A DNA stretch of 64,000 bases. Origin: Bacillota bacterium. Its GTDB lineage: Bacteria; Bacillota; Clostridia; Lachnospirales; Lachnospiraceae. The position numbers and the translations under genes were made by a program. The notes beneath the pieces are model-generated. The model had not been told where the DNA came from, searched no databases, and saw only the letters and a program-made list of their open reading frames with translations. Of the stretch, positions 8,320 through 17,123 are shown piece by piece (positions within the stretch are counted from its first letter, which is position 1; each line of letters opens with the position of its first letter). Where the stretch lies: positions 248,001 through 312,000 of the forward strand of contig JAEZZQ010000016.1 in assembly GCA_023442465.1 (NCBI GenBank), given 5' to 3'.

Positions 8320-9980
8320 ACGAGTGCTTCATACGGAAGAAGCTTCTTTTTACTTTCTTCTTTCGAGGTACGATAATTATGTATCAAGAGCTCTGCCTTT
8401 TCGCCGCAGAATTCTTCCGGAATGCAAACTTCCAGCTCCTCATCTGAAAAATTACATAACGTAAGCAACTTTTTATTTCCCAGCCTTCTTACATATGCAA
8501 AAATTTCCGGATCATCGTCCATAATGAGTTCAAAGCTTCCATACACGATAATATCGTACTCTTTCCTTAGCTCTATCAACTTTTTATAATAATGAAATAC
8601 TGAATCACTATCTGCCACTTCATTCTCTGCATTGATTTGGTCATAGTTAGGATTTACTTCTATCCAGGGAGTTCCCGTCGTAAATCCTGCATGGATATTC
8701 CGGTTCCACTGCATTGGAGTTCTGGCATTGTCCCTGCTCTTGCATCTGAGATAACTCATCATTTTATCATGGCCTACCACGCCGCCATCCACCAGCTCTT
8801 TATAGGAATTTATACTCTCAATATCTCTGAACTGGGACATCTCCTGAAAAGGAAAATTCGTCATTCCTAACTCCTCTCCCTGATAAATATAAGGCGTTCC
8901 TTTCATCATATGCAAGCATGTCGCGAGCATTTTCGCCGATAATTCTCTATACTGGCTGCTATCGTTTCCAAATCTGGAAACAGCCCTCGGCTGGTCATGA
9001 TTATCCCAATACAAACTATTCCACGCACAATCCGCAAGCTCAGTCTGCCATTTAGAGAAGATTTTTTTGATACGCAACAACTCCTGTTTTTTATCTGTCC
9101 ACTTTCCGATTTCTCCATCGCCTTCCACATGCTCAAAATGGAAAACCATGTTTAATTCCTTTTCATTCTCTCCTGCATATTTTCTGGCCTCTTCTACCGT
9201 AACTCCGGCGGTCTCTCCCACCGTCATTAAATCATACTTGGAAAGCACTCTCTCATTCATCTCTTTTAAGTAATCATGAACCTTCGGACCGTGAATCGCA
9301 TAAGGTCCGAAATCGCCATATACTCCTCCGTTTAGTTTTCCATCCGGAAAGCTTTGGTTCTTGGAAATCATACTGATGACGTCCATCCGAAATCCATCGA
9401 TTCCCTTTTGGCACCACCAATCCATCATTTCGAACACTTCATCTCTGACCTTTTGATTTTCCCAGTTCAGGTCCGGCTGCTTGGGAGAAAATAAATGAAG
9501 ATAATACATCCCGGTCTCTTCGTCATATTCCCATGCCGGACCACCGAAGCAGGCTCCCCAGTTATTGGGCCTTAGCCCTTCTGCTTTCCCTTCCCTCCAT
9601 ATGTAATAATCTCTATACGGATTGTCCTTGCTCTTCTTACTTTCCACAAACCACTGATGCTCGTCTGAGGTGTGATTTACAACTAAATCCATAATAATCC
9701 TGATATCTCTGCTATGAGCCTCCGACAACAGCCTGTCAAAGTCCTCCATGCTGCCGAACTCTTCCATAATATCCCTATAATCGCTGATATCATAACCATT
9801 ATCATCGTTGGGCGATTTGTAAATCGGCGAAAGCCAGATAACATCAATTCCCAATAATTTCAAATAATCCAGCTTCCCTGTTATTCCGGCTAAATCTCCA
9901 ACTCCGTCCCCATTGCTATCCATAAAACTTCTCGGATAAATTTGATATACAACTGCTTCTTTCCACCATTTCTTTTCCAT
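8301..9980 (-). CDS. malL: GH13 alpha-glucosidase, oligo-1,6-glucosidase type
   Basis: 559-aa cytoplasmic glycoside hydrolase that releases glucose from the non-reducing end of short alpha-glucosides. All GH13 regions are visible: DLVVNHTSDEH (98-108), nucleophile Asp200 in GFRMDV, acid/base Glu256 in VGETAG, and Asp329 in NHDQPR. Val after the nucleophile is known to favour alpha-1,6 bonds (isomaltose type). It is the last gene of a binding protein-permease-permease-GH13 operon and so probably acts on the imported sugar. The final residues (LLFTQ) and the stop codon lie inside R1 copy A, so the native C-terminus was altered when the repeat arrived. Confidence 0.93.
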   Translation of the reverse strand: MEKKWWKEAVVYQIYPRSFMDSNGDGVGDLAGITGKLDYLKLLGIDVIWLSPIYKSPNDDNGYDISDYRDIMEEFGSMEDFDRLLSEAHSRDIRIIMDLVVNHTSDEHQWFVESKKSKDNPYRDYYIWREGKAEGLRPNNWGACFGGPAWEYDEETGMYYLHLFSPKQPDLNWENQKVRDEVFEMMDWWCQKGIDGFRMDVISMISKNQSFPDGKLNGGVYGDFGPYAIHGPKVHDYLKEMNERVLSKYDLMTVGETAGVTVEEARKYAGENEKELNMVFHFEHVEGDGEIGKWTDKKQELLRIKKIFSKWQTELADCAWNSLYWDNHDQPRAVSRFGNDSSQYRELSAKMLATCLHMMKGTPYIYQGEELGMTNFPFQEMSQFRDIESINSYKELVDGGVVGHDKMMSYLRCKSRDNARTPMQWNRNIHAGFTTGTPWIEVNPNYDQINAENEVADSDSVFHYYKKLIELRKEYDIIVYGSFELIMDDDPEIFAYVRRLGNKKLLTLCNFSDEELEVCIPEEFCGEKAELLIHNYRTSKEESKKKLLPYEALVLLFTQ

Positions 9981-10000
9981 ATCTTTTTTCCTTTTCCATA

Positions 10001-10858
10001 TTATTTTATTGCGCCTTCAACCATACCTTGAATAATTTGCCTCTGTGCAAATAAAAACAAAATAATAATCGGTATCATCGCCAAAAATGCGGCTGTCAGA
10101 ATCAAATCCCATTGCTTTACATATGAGCCCACAAAGCTGCTTACCGCAACCGGCAAAGTCTTGATCCTGCCGTTCAACCCAAGCATCAGCGACGGCAACA
10201 GATAATCGTTCCATATCCAGATTCCATTCAATATCAATGTCGTCATCTGTACCGGTTTTAAAAGAGGGAATACAACTCTGAAAAAAGTGCCCTCCGGACT
10301 GCATCCATCTATCCATGCCGCTTCTTCCAGCTCCTTCGGAATCCCCTTAATGAACCCATGAAGAATAAATACCGACATCGACCCGCCAAACCCTAAATAA
10401 GCAAAAATAATTCCCACATAGCTGCTTAGCAGCTTAATTCCCGTAAAAGAAGAAATCTCCCTGAAAGTCGATAAAAGAGGGAGCATAACGACCTGAAAAG
10501 GAATGACCATCGCAGCGACAAAAATCATGAAAATGACCCCGGACCACTTCGTTTTATTTCGTACCAGCACCCATGCCGCCATACAGGAAAAAACGGTCAG
10601 CAGAACGAGAGTAACAACCGTAATAAACAGTGAACTCGCAAAAGATTTCCAATAACTGAAGTTCTGATTGTTAATAACATTTTGCATATTAATCAGCATC
10701 TGCCCCCAATTTAAAGGAGGCGCTACAGGGCTGATAACAATATCAGCGCTCTTTTTGGCGGAATTAAATATTACTAAAACGAAGGGGGATAAAACCATAA
10801 GTGCCAATACCATAGAGGCCAATTCTGCAGCATATCTGTTTACTCTTTTACTATTCAT
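10001..10858 (-). CDS. carbohydrate ABC transporter permease, MalG type
   Basis: About 285 aa, six membrane helices, CUT1-family inner-membrane subunit. The EAA loop that contacts the ATPase is present (EEAAWIDGCSPEGTFFRVVFPLLKP, about residues 190-215). The ATG at 10858 overlaps the stop of the upstream permease as TGATG with GGAGG upstream, indicating translational coupling; a GTG one codon earlier is the alternative start. The operon has no ATPase gene, so it probably uses a shared MsmK/UgpC-type ATPase encoded elsewhere. Confidence 0.93.
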   Translation of the reverse strand: MNSKRVNRYAAELASMVLALMVLSPFVLVIFNSAKKSADIVISPVAPPLNWGQMLINMQNVINNQNFSYWKSFASSLFITVVTLVLLTVFSCMAAWVLVRNKTKWSGVIFMIFVAAMVIPFQVVMLPLLSTFREISSFTGIKLLSSYVGIIFAYLGFGGSMSVFILHGFIKGIPKELEEAAWIDGCSPEGTFFRVVFPLLKPVQMTTLILNGIWIWNDYLLPSLMLGLNGRIKTLPVAVSSFVGSYVKQWDLILTAAFLAMIPIIILFLFAQRQIIQGMVEGAIK

Positions 10859-11898
10859 CACAGTTCCACCTCCTTCTTTTTACCAATCGACACTTGGGTC
10901 AATGAAACAATTGCCAATATGATAAAAAATACAACTGCTTTTGTTTGCCCTTGTGCATACTGATTTTTTGCAATTGCCGTATTATAGATATTCAAAGCAA
11001 GGAATTCTGTGGAAGCAATTGCTTTCATTCCCAGTATCCTGCTCGGCGCACCGTTGGTAATCGCAAAGTTCAGATCAAATTGCTTAAAGGAATTTACCAA
11101 TGTCAGAAAAATACAGACTGTAAATGTATTGGCTATCATCGGTACCTTTATCTTTATTAAAGACTTAAAACCGCTCGCTCCATCTACACCCGAAGCCTCT
11201 ATAATATCTTTGGGAACTCCCTGCAGTCCTGTGACATAAATCATCATAATATAACCTGCATATTGCCATGTACTGACTATTAATATAGCCGCAAGCGCCA
11301 GATTAGGGTCTGTAAGCATGGAAAGGCTGCCTGCGATGAACGACGTAAATACTTTATTAAAAATAAATTGCCATACATATCCCAAAACGATTCCGCCAAT
11401 TAGATTCGGAAGAAAAAACGCCGCTCTGTAAAAGTTTCTTCCTCTCACTTTTGATGTACACAAAAGCGCTAACGCGAAAGCCGCCAGATTTACGGAAAGC
11501 ATATTCAGTATCGTAAAAATGAATGTAATTAATAAAGAATATAGATAGTCCGGAGAACGGAACATTTCTATATAATTTGCCAATCCAACAAATTCCGTGA
11601 ATTTGATTCCATTCCAGTTTGTGAAAGAATAAAATATCCCGCAAATAAAAGGGATGATTACTGTAATTGCAAAAGCCGCCAACAAGGGCAATAAAAATAA
11701 AACATTGATGATTGTCTTATGATTTTTAGTTGGTAATAAATACGCTCCCAAAATTATTATAAAGATTCCGCCTATCAGTAATATTCCTCTGCCGCCAGCA
11801 TCTTTATCGAAAATATCCAGATATAACGCATAGATAACACTGAATACTCCGAACAATACAAATAAAATGGATATCACTCTTCTTACATTTCGCTCCAT
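10858..11898 (-). CDS. carbohydrate ABC transporter permease, MalF type
   Basis: 346 aa. Two extra N-terminal helices (residues 8-55) precede the standard six-helix CUT1 permease core, with the EAA motif near EASGVDGASGFKSLIKIKVPMI. It pairs with the MalG-type permease next to it and with the lipoprotein binding protein upstream. The AAGGAG Shine-Dalgarno is well placed. A 100-bp gap with a stem-loop (11968-11995) and an R2 fragment separates it from the binding-protein gene. Confidence 0.93.
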   Translation of the reverse strand: MERNVRRVISILFVLFGVFSVIYALYLDIFDKDAGGRGILLIGGIFIIILGAYLLPTKNHKTIINVLFLLPLLAAFAITVIIPFICGIFYSFTNWNGIKFTEFVGLANYIEMFRSPDYLYSLLITFIFTILNMLSVNLAAFALALLCTSKVRGRNFYRAAFFLPNLIGGIVLGYVWQFIFNKVFTSFIAGSLSMLTDPNLALAAILIVSTWQYAGYIMMIYVTGLQGVPKDIIEASGVDGASGFKSLIKIKVPMIANTFTVCIFLTLVNSFKQFDLNFAITNGAPSRILGMKAIASTEFLALNIYNTAIAKNQYAQGQTKAVVFFIILAIVSLTQVSIGKKKEVEL

Positions 11899-11925
11899 GT
11901 ATCATTCTCCTTCATTTCTTTCCCG

Positions 11926-11958
11926 CAACCAAATACTTTGGCAGCACAGCTTTGGTCC
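11926..11958 (+). repeat. R2 left-module fragment
   Basis: CCAAATACTTTGGCAGCACAGCTTTGGT matches the core of the R2 left module (CCAAATACTTCGGCAGCACAGCTTTTGT at 62840-62867) with a few changes. It lies between the binding protein and the permease of the sugar operon. The hairpin module that follows in full copies is absent. Confidence 0.65.
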
Positions 11959-11967
11959 CTATTACTA

Positions 11968-11995
11968 AATAAGGCGGCCTTAAAGCCGCCCTATT
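11968..11995 (-). terminator. intercistronic stem-loop after the binding-protein gene
   Basis: GGCGGC/GCCGCC core extended by AATA/TATT pairs, 6-nt loop. It sits 5 bp past the binding-protein stop. No strong T-tract follows, so partial termination or mRNA protection giving more binding protein than permease is likely, as in other sugar ABC operons. Confidence 0.7.
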
Positions 11996-12000
11996 CTATT

Positions 12001-13323
12001 TTATTTTACATAATCTGCGATTGCAGTTCCCATCATCGTCACAAAGGTATCTTTATCAATTTCATCCTTTGCATATAATTCAAAAACTGCTCCTGTGGAG
12101 TTCATTGCGATTCCCTCCGGCATCTTGGTCCAGCCCCATGAATATGTATTGCTGGCATCCACATATGTTTTCAAGCTGACTGCAAGCGGCGTTGTAGGAG
12201 TTACCGTACAAGTTTCATAAGGTGAAATCATTCCGCAGTCAATCACAAGACATTTTTGTCCTTCTTCTGATGTCGCCAGTTCATTCAAAAAAGCTTTGCA
12301 AGCATCTATGTTTTTCCCGTTATTATATACAGACCACCACGAAGGACAATCCGCAAGCACTCCTGATACTTCTTCCTTCGCAAATGCCAACGGTGCTATA
12401 CCGCAATCAAATTCAACATTATAATCCGGAAGCGACGGGTCGATCCAGTTTCCCTGAGTGATAAAAGCAGTTTTGCCTTGTGCCCACAATGCAAGTTGAT
12501 CATCATAGGTTCCTGATACAAGAGTGCTTTGATCCGAATAGTCAAAAAGCATTCCTATAAAGTCCGCAAATTGCCCTAATCTGTCATTATCGATGCTTCC
12601 TTCTTTCAGCATATCGATATATTTGTCATCTCCTCTTTCCAGACCGGCTGACAAATAATATCCAAAAAGATGATTTCCCGTGGACCAATACATCTGCCCG
12701 GATTCTGCTGCAACCGAACATACCGCTGTCAATCCCAGTTCCTCTTTTTTACTGTCTATCGTTTCAAATGCACTTTTATAAGCATCATAAGTTACTAAGG
12801 AAGCCGGATCGATTCCTGCTGCTTCCAAGACATTTTTATTATATGTAATTCCGTAGCCTTCTACCGCATATGGAAATCCAACGACCTTTCCGTCCTCCGA
12901 TTTAAAACCGAAATCAGTCTGTGATGCCCACTCTTCACCGCTTAAGTCTGTCATATACTCTTTCCACGTCTGATAATCCCCTTCGCCGCCGAACACAAAG
13001 ATATCGGGCATATTTCCTGCTGCCAAATATCCTTTCAAGGTTCCATTGATATCGACGCCTCCTCCTAACGATTCGATGATTACTTCCTGACCCGTTTTTT
13101 CCTGATATGCTTTTGCAAAGGCTTTTAATGGCTCATCAATCTCAATCTTACCATTTACGATTCTTATTGCTTCGCCTGAAGCTGATACCTCTTCTGTTCC
13201 AGCCTCCGCCTCGCCTGTCTGTACCTCCGCACCAGCGGAAGTCTCCCCCGATGTCTGTGTACCGCTTCCGCATCCTGTAAATGCTGTAAATGCCATCGTT
13301 CCCGCCAACATCATAACTAACAA
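12001..13323 (-). CDS. sugar ABC transporter substrate-binding lipoprotein
   Basis: About 440-aa extracytoplasmic family 1 binding protein. A lipoprotein signal (hydrophobic MLVMMLAGTMAFTAFTG then Cys) leads into a Ser/Thr/Glu-rich linker and a two-lobe binding domain with PDIFVFGGEGDYQTW and GNWIDPSLPDY segments. It begins the operon with two permeases and a GH13 enzyme. The start is unclear: the frame opens at TTG (13323) with no Shine-Dalgarno in range, while GGGAAGGG (13349-13342) sits 6 nt before an in-frame ATA at 13335 that would add the basic residues K-S-K. Two palindromic operators and a promoter lie upstream. Confidence 0.9.
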   Translation of the reverse strand: MLVMMLAGTMAFTAFTGCGSGTQTSGETSAGAEVQTGEAEAGTEEVSASGEAIRIVNGKIEIDEPLKAFAKAYQEKTGQEVIIESLGGGVDINGTLKGYLAAGNMPDIFVFGGEGDYQTWKEYMTDLSGEEWASQTDFGFKSEDGKVVGFPYAVEGYGITYNKNVLEAAGIDPASLVTYDAYKSAFETIDSKKEELGLTAVCSVAAESGQMYWSTGNHLFGYYLSAGLERGDDKYIDMLKEGSIDNDRLGQFADFIGMLFDYSDQSTLVSGTYDDQLALWAQGKTAFITQGNWIDPSLPDYNVEFDCGIAPLAFAKEEVSGVLADCPSWWSVYNNGKNIDACKAFLNELATSEEGQKCLVIDCGMISPYETCTVTPTTPLAVSLKTYVDASNTYSWGWTKMPEGIAMNSTGAVFELYAKDEIDKDTFVTMMGTAIADYVK

Positions 13324-13397
13324 TTTACTTTTTATATTTTTCCCTTCCCTTGTCTATTATTACACTAACTTTCATTTTTTTGCACCAAACATTTGTT

Positions 13398-13413
13398 ACT
13401 TATGCGCATAAGC
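13398..13413. promoter_or_regulatory. LacI-family operator O1
   Basis: CTTATGCGCATAAG, a perfect 14-bp palindrome with the central CG step typical of LacI/GalR-family sites. It lies about 8-23 bp downstream of the predicted start of the binding-protein transcript, a repressing position. The same 14-mer recurs at 13548-13561. Confidence 0.75.
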
Positions 13414-13427
13414 TGTTTGTAATATGT

Positions 13428-13456
13428 ATATTACCATCTCATATCATTTTTCGCAA
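13428..13456 (-). promoter_or_regulatory. promoter of the sugar ABC operon
   Basis: Minus strand -35 TTGCGA (13456-13451), 17-bp spacer, -10 TAATAT (13433-13428). Operator O1 lies just downstream. Confidence 0.7.
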
Positions 13457-13546
13457 GCATTTTCGCATATTTTTTTATTTTTTTTTAAATATAATATATA
13501 TATTTACTTTTTTTTGTTTTTTATCTGATCTTTTATAAACACATAT

Positions 13547-13562
13547 ACTTATGCGCATAAGT
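13547..13562. promoter_or_regulatory. LacI-family operator O2
   Basis: ACTTATGCGCATAAGT, a perfect 16-bp palindrome identical in its 14-bp core to O1. The centres are 149 bp apart, and the intervening DNA is very AT-rich, which would suit looping. The LacI-type regulator at 14649 is the obvious candidate ligand. Confidence 0.75.
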
Positions 13563-13697
13563 TAATAGCGTAAAATAGCGAGTAATGCGCTTCCCAACTT
13601 GTCCTTATCTTAGAATAAAAGTATATTTCACTCATGTTTATATTATGGGAAAGACAACACTTCCACTCTTTACCGCAACAAGGTCTTTCCTCTGATC

Positions 13698-13749
13698 AAA
13701 AAAGAAAAAGCCGATAACTGTGAGCGTAAGTTCTCACAAGTTATCAGCT
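13698..13749 (-). terminator. terminator of the lacI-hydrolase unit
   Basis: Long stem (GCTGATAACTTGTGAG with CTCACAGTTATCGGC, one bulge) followed on the minus strand by TTTTTCTTTTTT. It lies about 50 bp past the hydrolase stop and insulates that unit from the sugar operon. Confidence 0.9.
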
Positions 13750-13795
13750 CTGCATCTTAGTATCCGGCTCATCGATAACAAATAGATTTAATTCA

Positions 13796-14581
13796 TCACT
13801 CAATTTCTTTCCGCTGAAAGAACGCTTCGGCAATCTCAAGCCATTCGTCCGGTAAATAAAGAGCCAAATAGCCGTGATTATAGCCCTTGGCTTCGTAAAT
13901 TTCACAGGAAGGCATATAAGACTTGAACATCCCCGCGGATTTTTTGACGCACTTCATTTCCTTTTCGCCATACCAGTACATTACCTGCGCTGTACTTTCT
14001 CTGACGCTATCTTTGAGCATGTATTGCATCATATAGGTGCGGTACACGGTATAGAAAGTTTCTTTTCTGATCCGTGGCATATCCTGCATATAATATGTTT
14101 TGATTTCTTCCGGGTATAACATCTTTTCCGGCACCATCTTAGGCATAACGGCAAGTTGAAAGCTGCAGGCCTTCTTACTGAATAAAAGCCCTCCGCAAAA
14201 ACGGATCGTGGCAATACATAAACGCGCCATGCCTGGGTTGGGATAGCAGATACTCCCGTCTATAATCGCCTTTTGGGTCAGATCAGGTTTTCGGGATAAA
14301 AGTTCCATTACAATTTGCCCGCCAAGCGATACACCGCACAAGGCAAAAAGCCGGCCGTCACATTTTTCTTCTATATATGCCATCAACTTGTCTGCCGTAT
14401 CCTCTGTGGAAATATAGTTAGTGGTGTGCTCCTCCCCATGTCCGTCCAGTGTGGGAAGGATCACATGGTAGCGGCCGGACAGAACACGTGCTTGCCGTAA
14501 ATAGTTCCACCATGCGTTCCCGCCTCCATGGATCAGCATAATATGCGGATAATCCTTATTTCCAAATTCATGAAAGTTCAT
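13796..14581 (-). CDS. alpha/beta hydrolase
   Basis: 261 aa, single alpha/beta-hydrolase domain. The oxyanion segment LIHGGGNAWW is near residue 16, the nucleophile elbow GVSLGG (Ser about residue 104) is intact, and a C-terminal GYNHGYL supplies the catalytic His. An acid residue probably lies near the YWYGEKEMK strand. There is no signal peptide, so it is cytoplasmic. It lies 67 bp downstream of the LacI-type regulator and is probably cotranscribed with it. The substrate is unknown; an esterase or deacylase acting on a sugar ester would fit the locus, but this is a guess. Confidence 0.88.
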   Translation of the reverse strand: MNFHEFGNKDYPHIMLIHGGGNAWWNYLRQARVLSGRYHVILPTLDGHGEEHTTNYISTEDTADKLMAYIEEKCDGRLFALCGVSLGGQIVMELLSRKPDLTQKAIIDGSICYPNPGMARLCIATIRFCGGLLFSKKACSFQLAVMPKMVPEKMLYPEEIKTYYMQDMPRIRKETFYTVYRTYMMQYMLKDSVRESTAQVMYWYGEKEMKCVKKSAGMFKSYMPSCEIYEAKGYNHGYLALYLPDEWLEIAEAFFQRKEIE

Positions 14582-14648
14582 GTGCCTCTCCTCCCTGGAG
14601 CAAACAAAATGGCTTCAATAAATAAGTACATACTTTATCAGCTAACGA

Positions 14649-15662
14649 TCAAATCTCTTTTACAGAGTCCCTTTCCACTACATATACCGGAAGCCGCGTA
14701 TAATTTTCTCCATAATCCTCTTCATGGATCATTTGAAACAGCTTTTCTACGGCAATTCCACCTTTTTGGGAAATATCCTGATGAACTGTCGTTAATGCCG
14801 GTCTTACCATTCTGCTGTACTCATTGTCGTCAAATCCAACGATGGATATGTCCTCAGGTATCCTGACTCCGTGATCCCTCAGATAATTTATTATGTGTAC
14901 CGCATAGTAATCGGACGCACATACAAAAGCGGTATATGACTCGACCCTGCGGTGTACATCAGCCAGAAGCAATGACAAATCTGCGCCGTTTGGCCGAAGC
15001 ATGATAAAATTCTCTTCATCATAAGAAATTCCGGCCTCCGTTATCGCATCCTTAAAGCCTTTAAAGCGTTCATAGTCACCGCCTTCACAGTTATCCGCAA
15101 GATAGGCGATTTTTTTATGGCCTTTGGAAATTAAATGTTTTGTAATTTCATAGCTTCCTTTTCTGTCTTCAATCCCCACATTTACATATTCAAATATGGA
15201 ATCTTCGATATAACAGTCCACAAAAACCATCGGTTTTTTAACTCTCTTTTTCAGCAGTATTCCGTCCTCTTTGCCAATTCCGAATAATATCAGTCCATCC
15301 ACATTCCAACTGGCCACTGAATTTATTATCTCGGAAATCTCATCCGATATATACAGCATAATAAAATATCCCCTTGCCCTGACACAGCTCTCAACAGCTC
15401 CTGTCAGTTCTCCTGCAAACGGATCCTTAATGAAATTCTCATATTTATCCCGATTCGTCTTCATTGCCAGTCCAATAATTCCCGATTCGTTTCTCGCAAG
15501 ATTTCTGGCATTAATATTCGGAACATAATCATATTCTTCTATCAGACGCCTTACCTTTTCTATCGTGGCAGAAGAAACCTCTCCCGTTTTTCCATGTATT
15601 ACATTTGATACGGTAGTAGTACTGATATCGAGCATTTGAGCCATTTCTTTGATTGTGATCAT
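14649..15662 (-). CDS. LacI-family transcriptional regulator
   Basis: 337 aa. The N-terminal helix-turn-helix (TIKEMAQMLDISTTTVSNVIHGK) and hinge helix (NINARNLARNESG) are typical of LacI/GalR repressors. The rest is a periplasmic-binding-protein-like effector domain with the usual GFDDNEYSRMVRPALTTVHQD block near residue 280. It very probably controls the adjacent sugar ABC/GH13 operon through the two palindromes at 13398 and 13547. No copy of that palindrome was seen at its own promoter. Confidence 0.95.
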   Translation of the reverse strand: MITIKEMAQMLDISTTTVSNVIHGKTGEVSSATIEKVRRLIEEYDYVPNINARNLARNESGIIGLAMKTNRDKYENFIKDPFAGELTGAVESCVRARGYFIMLYISDEISEIINSVASWNVDGLILFGIGKEDGILLKKRVKKPMVFVDCYIEDSIFEYVNVGIEDRKGSYEITKHLISKGHKKIAYLADNCEGGDYERFKGFKDAITEAGISYDEENFIMLRPNGADLSLLLADVHRRVESYTAFVCASDYYAVHIINYLRDHGVRIPEDISIVGFDDNEYSRMVRPALTTVHQDISQKGGIAVEKLFQMIHEEDYGENYTRLPVYVVERDSVKEI

Positions 15663-15781
15663 CGCTATTCCTTACCTCACACCGCTAATTAGTTAAAAAA
15701 TATAAATTAAATTCTACATTTTGAAATGACATAATTATACCAAATGATAAAAGAAAAGCAACCGCTTATTTTATGCTTGTT

Positions 15782-16963
15782 TTATGCCTCTTTCAATTTC
15801 CTGCTCCATGCAATTCCAAAAAGTAACAAAATAGGGAATACAATCGCTGCCAAAACGCCGACTTTCAAGTTGTCGCCGAAATAGCTGGAAACCATTCCTA
15901 CCACCGTAGGACCACCCGAACAACCCAAATCGCCTGCCAGCGCCAGCATCGCGAACATCGCCGTGCCGCCGCCTCGTATAGCCGCTGCCGCTTTGCTGAA
16001 CGTACCCGGCCAGAGAATTCCCACCGAAAGTCCGCACAGCGCACAGCCTGCCAGTCCCAGCGCCGGAACGGGTATGAGCGATATGCACAAATAGGTAGCC
16101 GCACACAGCAGTACGCTGTAGCTCATAAAACGATCCAGATTAATCTTTTCACCGTATTTTCCATAAAATACTCTCGATATACCCATCATCGTGGCAAAAG
16201 ACATCGGCCCAGCCAAATCTCCCACCGTCTTGCTCACTCCCAATCCGTTTTCCGCAAAAGTGGACGCCCACTGGCTGACCGCCTGCTCGCTGGCTCCTGC
16301 ACATACCATCATAAGCATAAGAACCCAGAATATTTTCTTGGAAAACAGCTCTTTTATCGTCAGCCCTGTTTCACCTTCCTCAATGAGTGAGGCGATAGGA
16401 GCCTTCGCAAATATCAAAGCGTTTATAATCGGAATAATCGCCCATACCAACGCTAACAGCTTCCAGTTAGAAATGCCGAATGCCCGGAAGAATATGGTGG
16501 AAATCAAAACTACTCCCACATGCCCCCAGCAATAGAAGGAATGCAGCAGACTCATAGCCTTTTCTTTATTATCCGTGGGGCAGGCCTCCATCACCGGACT
16601 TACCAGCACTTCAAGAATGCCGCCGCCTATCGCATAAATAATTACTGCCATGAGCAGACCGATAAACGGGTCGGAAAATAACTCCGGCAATACGGTAAGG
16701 GACACCAAACCGGCAGCCACAAAGATATGGGCGAGTAACATAGATACCCGATAGCCGATTTTATCCACAAAACCCACCGACAGCATGTCCACCAGAAGCT
16801 GGATTCCAAAATTGATGGTGATGAGCATGGTGATTTTTGTAAGGGGTATTTCATAGCTGTTTTGGAAGGTCAGAAATAGCAGCGGAACAAAATTATTTAC
16901 AATCGCCTGTACTACATATGCGATGAAGCAGGCGTTAATCGTTTTCTTATAGCCGTTTTTCAT
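15782..16963 (-). CDS. MFS transporter
   Basis: About 393 aa with 12 predicted helices, resembling the FucP/sugar-type or YbjJ-like MFS carriers. The ATG at 16963 (MKNGYK) is favoured over one five codons upstream because GAGG lies 9 nt before it. It is divergent from an AraC-family regulator, with 160 bp of shared AT-rich promoter region, so that regulator may control it. Substrate unknown. Confidence 0.85.
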   Translation of the reverse strand: MKNGYKKTINACFIAYVVQAIVNNFVPLLFLTFQNSYEIPLTKITMLITINFGIQLLVDMLSVGFVDKIGYRVSMLLAHIFVAAGLVSLTVLPELFSDPFIGLLMAVIIYAIGGGILEVLVSPVMEACPTDNKEKAMSLLHSFYCWGHVGVVLISTIFFRAFGISNWKLLALVWAIIPIINALIFAKAPIASLIEEGETGLTIKELFSKKIFWVLMLMMVCAGASEQAVSQWASTFAENGLGVSKTVGDLAGPMSFATMMGISRVFYGKYGEKINLDRFMSYSVLLCAATYLCISLIPVPALGLAGCALCGLSVGILWPGTFSKAAAAIRGGGTAMFAMLALAGDLGCSGGPTVVGMVSSYFGDNLKVGVLAAIVFPILLLFGIAWSRKLKEA

Positions 16964-17123
16964 AAAGCCGATCCTCATTCTCTTTTAATTTTGTCTCATG
17001 TCAATCACACGTTTTTGCATTATATCACAATCTTTATCTTCATTGTTTGCATTATTTCTTCAATTTATGATAAAATATCTCCAAACAATGCCAAAAGCCT
17101 TAAAAGAAAAGGGAGCATACGTT

